From Actinomycetota bacterium (lineage in GTDB: Bacteria > Actinomycetota > Thermoleophilia > UBA2241): 6,353 bases of DNA. The DNA is taken from assembly GCA_003158705.1 (NCBI GenBank), contig PMKX01000195.1, forward strand, positions 1 to 6,353. Direction: 5' to 3'. Position 1 is the stretch's first letter. Every line of letters begins with the position of its first letter. Below, piece after piece: positions 1 through 5,619 of this stretch. The notes beneath the pieces were generated by a model, which had not been told where the DNA came from, made no database searches, and saw only the letters and a program-made list of their open reading frames with translations. A program made the translations under genes and the position numbers.

Positions 1-770
1 ACGCCCTCGTTGCGGAAGTCCTTGCCGATCTCGTAGACGCGATCGATGCCACCGATGATGCAGCGCTTGAGGTACAGCTCGGTGGCGATACGCAGATAGA
101 GGTCGCGATGCAGCTCGTTGTGATGGGTGACGAAGGGGCGCGCCAGAGCGCCGCCGTACAGCGGCTGCAGCACCGGCGTCTCGACCTCGACGAAGCCGCG
201 CTCGTCGAGGAAGCGGCGCACGGCGGCGATGATGCGCGCTCGCTTGACGAACACCTCCTTGACCTCGTCGTTGACGATAAGGTCGAGGTAGCGGCGCCGA
301 TAGCGGGTCTCCACGTCCGTGAGGCCGTGGAACTTCTCCGGCAGCGGGCGCAACGACTTGGCGAGCAGCTCGAAAGCGGCGACGCGCAACGAGAGCTCGC
401 CGCGCCGGGTGCGCATCATGGTGCCGCTGAAGCCGGCGATGTCGCCGACGTCGAGGTCCTGCAGGGCCGCATAGTCGGGCTCGCCCAGAGCATCGTCGGC
501 GGCCAGCAGCTGCAGCTCGCCGCCGCCGTCTTTGATCACGAGAAAGGAGACCTTGCCGTGCAGACGCTTGGCGATGAGGCGGCCGGCCACACGATGCTCG
601 CCCGCCGCCTCCTCACCAGCCTGGAGACCCTCGTGAGCACCACGCAAGGCGGCGATCTCCTCACGGGCATCAAAGCGTGTGGGGTACGGGACGGCCGCGG
701 TGCGGCGCCACTCGTCGAGCTTGCGACGCCGCTCGTCGAGGACGTTGCCCCCGTGCTCGGTCTCGTCCAC
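1..770 (-). CDS. lysS: Lysyl-tRNA synthetase, class II, C-terminal half cut by window edge
   Basis: LysS charges tRNA-Lys with lysine. The first 256 residues are visible out of about 500 for the family; the frame runs off the window at base 1. After a short charged N-terminal helix (about 10-25) and VPYPTRF (27-33) comes the OB-fold anticodon-binding domain (about 58-140). The class II catalytic domain then begins: RYLDLI (160-165), FVEVETPVL (motif 1, 193-201), [13 protein letters not shown] (206-218), [12 protein letters not shown] (225-236) and [11 protein letters not shown] (246-256), the beginning of motif 2. The start is a GTG at 770, 10 nt after greA. It is the only plausible start codon near the expected N-terminus, and I see no convincing Shine-Dalgarno sequence, so translation is probably coupled to greA. 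A slightly different start cannot be excluded. No frameshift or missing residue is visible in the part present. Confidence 0.96.
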   Translation of the reverse strand, partial: MDETEHGGNVLDERRRKLDEWRRTAAVPYPTRFDAREEIAALRGAHEGLQAGEEAAGEHRVAGRLIAKRLHGKVSFLVIKDGGGELQLLAADDALGEPDYAALQDLDVGDIAGFSGTMMRTRRGELSLRVAAFELLAKSLRPLPEKFHGLTDVETRYRRRYLDLIVNDEVKEVFVKRARIIAAVRRFLDERGFVEVETPVLQPLYGGALARPFVTHHNELHRDLYLRIATELYLKRCIIGGIDRVYEIGKDFRNEG

Positions 771-780
771 GCGGCGGCGT

Positions 781-1260
781 CTACGCGCGCTCGATAGTGA
801 GGATCTTGAACTTCATCGAGCCCTGCGGCACGGCCACGGTGACCTTGTCGCCCGGCTTGCGACCGATGATGGCCTGCCCCACGGGTGACTCGTTGGAGAG
901 CTTGTGCGACGACGGGTCGGCCTCGGCCGAGCCGACGATAGCGTACTGCAGGATGTCGCCCTTGGCCATGTCCTGCATCGTGACCTTGGTGCCGACGCCG
1001 ACCGTGTCGGTCTTCACCGACTTGGCGTCGATGACGATGGCGCTGCCGAGCTTCTCTTCGAGCGCGTAGATGCGCTGCTCAACCATGGCCTGCTCGTTCT
1101 TGGCGTCGTCGTACTCCGAGTTCTCGGAGATGTCGCCGAAGCCGCGCGCGTCCTTGATACGCTCGGCTACCTCCTCGCGCTTCTTGGTCGAAAGGTACTC
1201 GAGCTCGTCCTTGAGCTTGCGACGGCCTTCAGGGGTAAGAATGATCTCCCTGTCCAGCAC
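781..1260 (-). CDS. greA: Transcription elongation factor GreA
   Basis: GreA enters the secondary channel of stalled, backtracked RNA polymerase and stimulates cleavage of the 3' end of the transcript so that elongation resumes. From the GTG at 1260 the product has 159 residues, the normal GreA length. Residues 1-75 form the N-terminal coiled coil; its tip carries [16 protein letters not shown] (42-57), with acidic D43 and E46 equivalent to the Mg2+-positioning pair of E. coli GreA. Residues from about 80 form the FKBP-like domain, with [17 protein letters not shown] (122-138). The GTG is preferred because a GAGGAGG ribosome site stands 5 nt before it and GreA homology begins at once ([11 protein letters not shown]). 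An in-frame ATG at 1356 would add 32 residues unlike GreA and lies upstream of the predicted transcription start, overlapping the promoter -35. The stop TAG is 10 nt before lysS. Confidence 0.97.
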   Translation of the reverse strand: MLDREIILTPEGRRKLKDELEYLSTKKREEVAERIKDARGFGDISENSEYDDAKNEQAMVEQRIYALEEKLGSAIVIDAKSVKTDTVGVGTKVTMQDMAKGDILQYAIVGSAEADPSSHKLSNESPVGQAIIGRKPGDKVTVAVPQGSMKFKILTIERA

Positions 1261-1265
1261 TCTGT

Positions 1266-1272
1266 CCTCCTC
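1266..1272 (-). promoter_or_regulatory. Strong ribosome binding site deciding the greA GTG start
   Basis: GAGGAGG on the minus strand (1272-1266), 5 nt before the GTG at 1260, is the best Shine-Dalgarno sequence in the window. It fixes the start of greA at the GTG rather than at the upstream ATG at 1356. Confidence 0.85.
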
Positions 1273-1311
1273 AGTCCCACCGAGAGCCCCGCGGTGAGGA
1301 TGTGCCTCCGC
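1269..1311 (-). promoter_or_regulatory. Possible alternative hairpins in the greA leader
   Basis: Within the predicted leader, GCGGAGG (1311-1305) can pair with CCTCACCGC (1299-1291) if two bases (CA) bulge out, leaving a CACAT loop. The same second segment can pair instead downstream: CACCG (1296-1292) with CGGTG (1282-1278), or CCTCA (1299-1295) with TGAGG (1273-1269), and the last includes part of the greA ribosome site. The two folds exclude each other. Pairings were found by eye in GC-rich DNA, where short stems arise readily by chance, so a regulatory role is unproven. Confidence 0.3.
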
Positions 1312-1327
1312 GTTGGCAAGACACGGC

Positions 1328-1357
1328 ATTATAGGGTGTTCGCCTGGCGGATGCAAA
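1328..1357 (-). promoter_or_regulatory. Predicted sigma70-type promoter for greA-lysS
   Basis: On the minus strand a perfect TATAAT -10 hexamer occupies 1333-1328. Upstream, TTTGCA (1357-1352) gives a -35 box matching four of six consensus bases with an 18-nt spacer; reading it as TTGCAT gives 17 nt and three of six. The predicted start is near 1321, leaving a leader of about 60 nt before greA. The -35 box begins only a few bases after the dus stop. An AT-rich TATAAT in such GC-rich DNA, in the largest gap between genes, makes chance unlikely. No terminator is visible upstream, so operon read-through is still possible. Confidence 0.72.
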
Positions 1358-1361
1358 ACGC

Positions 1362-2330
1362 TCAGGCCGCGCTCAGGAGCCGCCTCACGACCTCGCTGTC
1401 AGGAGCCACCATCAGTGCACGGGCGCGTTCACGGTCGATTGTGCCGCTCTTGCGGAAATGCGGCCAGAACCGCCGCAGATAACCGACCGCACGTGACCCC
1501 ATTTCCGCCACCACTTCTTCGACAAACAAACGCAGTTCCTTGAGTCGCTCGTCTGCGGGCGGATCCGCGTGATCGTCGAGAAGGCCGCCGAAGATCCACG
1601 GACGGCCGAGGGCGGCGCGCGCCACGGTCACGCCCGACACGCCGGCGCCGAGCAGCTCCAGACAGAGCTGCCGCGACTTGATGTCCCCGGAGGCGACGAC
1701 CGGCACCGGCAGCTCGGCCGCCAGCCTGCGCGTGAGGGCGTGGTCGGCGGCGCCGCGGTAGAGCTGGGCGGCGTAGCGCGGATGAAGAAACACGGCCGCC
1801 GCGCCGGCGGCGACGAGGCCGGGCGCCACGTAGCGCCCGGCCTCGTCGCCCATCCGCAGGCCGGCGCGCAGTTTGACGGTCACCGGCACGGCCCCTCCCA
1901 CGGCGCCCACGACCGCGGCGACCGCCGCCGCCGCGAGCTCAGGCTCCGCCAGCAAGGCGGCGCCGGCGCCCGTCTTGACGACCTTCCGCACAGGGCAAGC
2001 CATGTTGATGTCGATCAGGTCGGCCCCGGCGCGCAGGCACGCTTCGGCGGCGCGCGCCAGGACCAGCGGGTCGGCGCCGAAGAGCTGAAAACCGATCGGG
2101 TGCTCGTCGGCGCCGCAGCGCAGGTAGTCCAGAGTGTGACGATTGCCGTGGTCGATGCCCTGCGAACTGATCATCTCGGTGAAGACCAACCCCGCGCCCC
2201 AGCGGCGCACGCTGCGCCGGAAAGCAGGGGTCGTGATGCCGGCCATGGGCGCCATGAGCAGCCTACGATCGAGCCTCAGGGCGCCGATGGCCCAGCGCTC
2301 ACGCAGATCGGCGGACCGTAGGTCGGTCAT
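1362..2330 (-). CDS. dusB: tRNA-dihydrouridine synthase, DusB-like
   Basis: The Dus family reduces specific uridines in tRNA to dihydrouridine with FMN and NADPH. The 322-residue product has an FMN-binding TIM barrel (about 14-255) and a short helical C-terminal domain (about 260-322). Motifs are LMAPMAGITTPAFR (25-38), FTEMISSQGI (50-59), FQLFGADP (81-88), NMACPVRKVVKTGAGAALL (109-127) with catalytic C112, TVKLRAG (151-157), FLHPRYAAQLYRGAADH (181-197), VVASGDI (211-217) and ARAALGRPWIF (237-247). Two sites differ from the usual consensus: HPR in place of HGR at 183-185, and ARAA in place of GRGA in the FMN-phosphate loop. I assign DusB from the sequence type and the greA-lysS neighbourhood; which tRNA position it modifies cannot be read here. 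The ATG at 2330 follows coaX by 36 nt with only a distant AGGGA-type ribosome site. The TGA stop nearly touches the greA promoter. Confidence 0.93.
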   Translation of the reverse strand: MTDLRSADLRERWAIGALRLDRRLLMAPMAGITTPAFRRSVRRWGAGLVFTEMISSQGIDHGNRHTLDYLRCGADEHPIGFQLFGADPLVLARAAEACLRAGADLIDINMACPVRKVVKTGAGAALLAEPELAAAAVAAVVGAVGGAVPVTVKLRAGLRMGDEAGRYVAPGLVAAGAAAVFLHPRYAAQLYRGAADHALTRRLAAELPVPVVASGDIKSRQLCLELLGAGVSGVTVARAALGRPWIFGGLLDDHADPPADERLKELRLFVEEVVAEMGSRAVGYLRRFWPHFRKSGTIDRERARALMVAPDSEVVRRLLSAA

Positions 2331-2339
2331 GGCCGGCGC

Positions 2340-2362
2340 GTCCCTGCCGCGCGAGTCAGGAC
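2340..2362 (-). other. Short inverted repeat in the coaX-dus gap
   Basis: In the 36-nt gap, GTCCTG (2362-2357) can pair with CAGGGAC (2346-2340) with one bulged G and a 10-nt loop. No T-run follows, so it is not an intrinsic terminator. The 3' arm contains the only AGGGA-like ribosome site of the dus gene, so the fold could reduce dus translation; this is inference from a weak stem. Confidence 0.25.
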
Positions 2363-2366
2363 CCGA

Positions 2367-3140
2367 CTAGCGGGCCGCCTGGCGGCGCAGGATCAGCTCC
2401 AGGCCGCGCAGCGTGAGAAAGGGGTCGACTTCGGAGATCGCCTGCGCATGGGGCGCGATCAGCTCGGCCAGCCCGCCCGTGGCGACGACTCGCGCCTTGG
2501 TGCCCAGCTCCGCCCAGATGGCCTGGACGATCCCATCCACCTGCCCGGCGAATCCGTAGACGGCACCGGACTGCATCGCCTCGGTCGTGTCCTTGCCGAT
2601 GGCGTGCTCGGGCTCCGCCATGTCCACTTTGATGAGCTTGGCGGCGCGCGCGGTCAAGGCCTCCATCGAGACCTCGATGCCGGGAGCTATCGCCCCGCCC
2701 ACATAGTCGCCGTCGGCGTTGACCACGTCGAAGTTGGTCGACGTGCCGAAGTCGACGACCACGACCGGCGCGCCGTACTTCTCGCGGCCAGCAACGGCGT
2801 TGACGATGCGGTCGGCGCCCACCTCGGTGGGGTTCTTCATGGCGATGCGCATGCCGGTGCGCGTGCCGGGGCCGACCACAAAGGGCACAAGTCCGAGATG
2901 GCGCTCGCACATCTCCGTCCACTGCACGGTAAGACGCGGGACCACCGAGGCGATCGCCACCTCGTCGACGACCTCGCGCGGACGCTGGCCGCGCAGCGAC
3001 AAGAAGCCGACCAAGAGCCCGGCGATCTCATCGCCGGTGCGGTGTCGTACGGTGGCCAGGCGCCAATGCTCGACGATCTCGCCGCCGTCCATGAGGCCGA
3101 CGACTGTCTGCGTGTTGCCAACGTCCACAGCGAGAAGCAT
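2367..3140 (-). CDS. coaX: Type III pantothenate kinase CoaX
   Basis: CoaX phosphorylates pantothenate with ATP to 4'-phosphopantothenate, the committed step to coenzyme A. Type III enzymes belong to the ASKHA fold, work as dimers, need a monovalent cation and, unlike CoaA, are not feedback-inhibited by CoA (family knowledge). The 257 residues are typical. Visible motifs are the phosphate-1 loop DVGNT (6-10), NPTEVGADRIVNAVA (103-117) with the presumed catalytic D110, the phosphate-2 loop DFGTSTNFD (130-138), GGAIAPGIEVSMEALTARAA (148-167) and the adenosine-side TGGLA (221-225). The TSTN version of the second loop, in place of TATT, is what I associate with actinobacterial enzymes. The ATG at 3140 sits 3 nt after the nadC stop, with GGAG at 3150-3147 as ribosome site. 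Its place behind nadC joins CoA and NAD synthesis in one transcription unit. The stop is TAG. Confidence 0.97.
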   Translation of the reverse strand: MLLAVDVGNTQTVVGLMDGGEIVEHWRLATVRHRTGDEIAGLLVGFLSLRGQRPREVVDEVAIASVVPRLTVQWTEMCERHLGLVPFVVGPGTRTGMRIAMKNPTEVGADRIVNAVAGREKYGAPVVVVDFGTSTNFDVVNADGDYVGGAIAPGIEVSMEALTARAAKLIKVDMAEPEHAIGKDTTEAMQSGAVYGFAGQVDGIVQAIWAELGTKARVVATGGLAELIAPHAQAISEVDPFLTLRGLELILRRQAAR

Positions 3141-3143
3141 GAC

Positions 3144-3980
3144 CTACTCCAGGTCGAGAGACATGTCGATCCAGGGCGCCCTGGTGGTGAGAGCGCCCAC
3201 CGAGATGATATCGACTCCGGTGGCCGCGATGTCGCGCACGTCCTGGAGACGGACGCCGCCGGACACCTCGAGCACGCAGCGACCGGCGACGATGCGCACA
3301 GCCTCGCGCACGGTCTCCAGCTCCATGTTGTCCAGCAGAACAAAACCCACACCCACGGCAAGGGCCTCCGCGAGCTGCTCGAGACTTTCGACTTCTACCT
3401 CGAGCGTCTGCTTCGGTGGCAGGCCGGCGCGCACGAGCTCCACGGCGGCGGCGACGCCGCCGGCCGCCAAAACGTGATTGTCCTTGACCAGCGCGCCGTC
3501 GTAGAGGCCAGAGCGATGCGGCAGGCCGCCGCCGTCCACGACGGCCTGCTTCTCGAGCGCTCGCAGGCCAGGCGTGGTCTTACGCGTCGCGGCGATGCGC
3601 GCTCGCGTGCCCGCGGTCTCGGCCACGTAGTGAGCAGTCAGCGTGGCGACACCCGAAAGACGTGCCAGGAAGTTCAGGCCCGTGCGCTCGACGGCCAGGA
3701 TGCTGGCCAGCGCTCCGGCGACGGTGGCCACCGTGTCGCCGACCGCGAAAGGCGCGCCGTCGGTGACACTGAAACGCACCTCCAGAGCGTCGTCGACGAG
3801 GCGCGCCGCCTCGGCGAACGGCAAACTGCCCGAGAGCACACCGGACTCGCGGGCCACCACGGTCGCGCGCCCGTTGCCGGTGAAGGCACGACCGGTCACG
3901 TCGCCGAGTCCGACCAGGTCTTCGGCGAGCGCCTGACGCGCGGCGCGGCGAGCCGCCTTCTGGGCCGCGTCGCTAGCCAT
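3144..3980 (-). CDS. nadC: Nicotinate-nucleotide pyrophosphorylase (quinolinate phosphoribosyltransferase) NadC
   Basis: NadC converts quinolinate and PRPP into nicotinate mononucleotide, CO2 and pyrophosphate, closing the de novo branch begun by NadB and NadA. The 278 residues are the usual length. An N-terminal alpha/beta domain (about 1-105, with EDLVGLGDVT at 20-29) is followed by the barrel domain. Conserved substrate-binding motifs are ERTGLNFLARLSGVAT (98-113), TRKTTPGLR (132-140), GGLPHRSGLYD (151-161), KDNH (166-169), EVEVES (194-199), LLDNM (215-219), EVSGG (238-242) and SVGALT (260-265). The ATG at 3980 overlaps the end of nadB by 8 nt, and I see only a weak GGCGAG-like ribosome site upstream, so initiation probably depends on ribosomes finishing nadB. 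The frame extends upstream to 4316, but that part is antisense-free shadow of nadB with no NadC homology. The last codons hold the ribosome site of coaX. Confidence 0.98.
   Translation of the reverse strand: MASDAAQKAARRAARQALAEDLVGLGDVTGRAFTGNGRATVVARESGVLSGSLPFAEAARLVDDALEVRFSVTDGAPFAVGDTVATVAGALASILAVERTGLNFLARLSGVATLTAHYVAETAGTRARIAATRKTTPGLRALEKQAVVDGGGLPHRSGLYDGALVKDNHVLAAGGVAAAVELVRAGLPPKQTLEVEVESLEQLAEALAVGVGFVLLDNMELETVREAVRIVAGRCVLEVSGGVRLQDVRDIAATGVDIISVGALTTRAPWIDMSLDLE
3147..3150 (-). promoter_or_regulatory. coaX ribosome binding site inside the end of nadC
   Basis: GGAG (3150-3147) is formed by the last two sense codons of nadC (CTG GAG) and lies 6 nt before the coaX ATG. It supports the start at 3140 and co-translation with nadC. 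Confidence 0.7.
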
Positions 3981-5607
3981 CTTCGCGCATCTCGCCGCCC
4001 TCACCGATCTCCGGCAGGCGCACGGTGCTGTGCGTCTTCCAGCGCTCGTCGGGCTCTGGGAAGTCCGAGCGCATGTGTACGCCGCGCGTCTCTTCGCGCA
4101 GAAGAGCCGTCCTGGCGATCTGGGTGCCCAGCGTGAGCAGGTTGAGCAGCTCGAACTCCGCCGGCCCGGCCTGCGAGAGGCGGAGCTCCGAGTACAGCGT
4201 ACGCAGCTCCTCCACGGCGTGCTCCAACTCCTCGCGGCAGCGCACCACGCCCACGTCTGCCGACATGATCGTGGTGAGACGCGCCCGAGCCGCCGCCACG
4301 TCGCTGCTCTCCGCACGCTGGTCGGGAGGCGGCGGCAGCTCGAACCGCAGGCGCTGCACGTCCTCGCCCAGGCGACCTATGTAGCGGTCGAGGTCGCGGA
4401 CCACCCGCTCGGAGAACACCAGCCCCTCGAGCAGGGAGTTCGACGCCAGGCGGTTGGCGCCATGCACGCCCGTGCTGGCGACCTCGCCGCTGGCGTACAG
4501 ACCCGGCACGGTCGTGTGCCCCCACAAGTCGGTGCAGACGCCGCCGATGAAGTAGTGACACACGGGCGCCACCGGGATGAGGTCGAGGGCCAAGTTCAGG
4601 CCGTGCTCCCTGAGACGGGCGCTGACGGTGGGGAAACGCTCCTCGAGCATGCGCGGATCGAGGTGCGTGGCGTCGAGGAACACGTGATCGCTGCCCTCGC
4701 GGCGCATCTCGCCGACCATGGCGCGCACCACTACGTCGCGCGCCGCCAGCTCGGCCTTGGGATCGTGTTGGACCATGAAGCGCTCGCCGGCGTGGTTGCG
4801 CAAGCGAGCGCCCTCGCCGCGCAGCGCCTCGGTGATCAGAAACGCGGTGGCATCCTCGGCGATGGCCAGGCCCGTGGGATGGAACTGCACGAACTCAAGG
4901 TCGCGGAGGGCGGCGCCGGCGCGGTAGGCCATGGCCATGCCGTCGCCGGTCGCCACACCCGGATTGGTCGTGCGCGAGTAGACCTGCCCGGCGCCGCCGG
5001 TGGCCAGGACAGTGACCATGGCGGAGTTGAGAACCAGTTGGCCGTTGGCGAGATCGAGCGAGAGACAGCCGATGCAGCGACCGTCCACGGTGAGCAGGTC
5101 GATGACGAACTCGTCCTCGTAGAGTTGCACGCGACTACCCATGCGGGCCGCCTCCGCCAGGGCACTCGACACCTCGCTGCCGGTGGCGTCGCCGCCAGCG
5201 TGCAGCACGCGCGCCACGGAGTGAGCCCCCTCGCGCCCGAGCACGATCTCGCCGTCGACCCGGTCGAAGTGGGGACAGATCTCCATGAGCTCGCGCACAC
5301 GGTCCGGCCCCTCGTTGACGAGCACGCGCACGGCCTCCTCGTCACAGAGGCCGGCGCCGGCGTTGACGGTGTCCTGGAAGTGCAGCTCGGGCGAGTCGGA
5401 CTCGCCCAAGGCGGCGGCGATGCCACCCTGGGCGAGAAACGTCGTCGTGTCGTCGAAGGTGGATTTGGTGAGCAGACCCACGCGCCAGCGGCGGGCCGCC
5501 GAGATGGCGGCCGTAAGCCCGGCGATGCCGCCGCCGAGCACCAGCACGTCGAAGTTGCGCCGGGCCAGCGGCTCATCGCTGAGGGTCGCGATGTAGGGGC
5601 GCGGCAT
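3973..5607 (-). CDS. nadB: L-aspartate oxidase NadB
   Basis: NadB is an FAD enzyme that oxidises L-aspartate to iminoaspartate, the first step of de novo NAD synthesis; oxygen or fumarate can accept the electrons. The product has 544 residues, normal for the family. The N-terminal FAD-binding motif is GGGIAG (25-30), followed by TTTFLAQGGIAAAL (54-67). Expected active-site residues are present: E126 in GREGAHS (the glutamate that separates NadB from succinate dehydrogenase and fumarate reductase flavoproteins), H243 in QFHPTGL, R290 in AARDVVVRA, H351 in VCHYFIGGV and R386 in HGANRLASNSLLEG. The C-terminal three-helix region runs from about 430 to 515. I chose the ATG at 5607 because it follows a GAGGGG Shine-Dalgarno sequence and lies just upstream of the FAD motif; the frame stays open further upstream, but only inside nadA. 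The stop TAG lies inside the first codons of nadC, an 8-nt overlap suggesting translational coupling. Confidence 0.98.
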   Translation of the reverse strand: MPRPYIATLSDEPLARRNFDVLVLGGGIAGLTAAISAARRWRVGLLTKSTFDDTTTFLAQGGIAAALGESDSPELHFQDTVNAGAGLCDEEAVRVLVNEGPDRVRELMEICPHFDRVDGEIVLGREGAHSVARVLHAGGDATGSEVSSALAEAARMGSRVQLYEDEFVIDLLTVDGRCIGCLSLDLANGQLVLNSAMVTVLATGGAGQVYSRTTNPGVATGDGMAMAYRAGAALRDLEFVQFHPTGLAIAEDATAFLITEALRGEGARLRNHAGERFMVQHDPKAELAARDVVVRAMVGEMRREGSDHVFLDATHLDPRMLEERFPTVSARLREHGLNLALDLIPVAPVCHYFIGGVCTDLWGHTTVPGLYASGEVASTGVHGANRLASNSLLEGLVFSERVVRDLDRYIGRLGEDVQRLRFELPPPPDQRAESSDVAAARARLTTIMSADVGVVRCREELEHAVEELRTLYSELRLSQAGPAEFELLNLLTLGTQIARTALLREETRGVHMRSDFPEPDERWKTHSTVRLPEIGEGGEMREDG

Positions 5608-5612
5608 CGCGA

Positions 5613-5619
5613 CCCCTCT
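5613..5619 (-). promoter_or_regulatory. nadB ribosome binding site overlapping the nadA stop
   Basis: The minus strand reads AGAGGGG at 5619-5613. GAGG within it lies 7 nt before the nadB ATG at 5607, and the site begins in the last base of the nadA TGA. This supports both the choice of nadB start and coupling of the two genes. Confidence 0.75.

Noticed and set aside
1359..1377. Direct repeat CGCTCAGG (1359-1366 and 1370-1377) at the end of dus, and a possible terminator there.
   Set aside because: It is two 8-base copies, mostly within coding sequence, not an inverted repeat, and no hairpin plus T-run is present after the dus stop.
108..2321. Plus-strand open frames at 108-797, 904-1482 and 1569-2321.
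   Set aside because: They are antisense shadows of lysS, greA and dus, with no recognisable motif or ribosome site and with boundaries that do not fit the gene layout.
2356..5576. Alternative minus-strand frames inside real genes (2356-2922, 2837-3361, 4001-4561, 4836-5576).
   Set aside because: They overlap nadB, nadC and coaX almost entirely in another frame, and their translations are Arg- or Ser-rich compositional artefacts.
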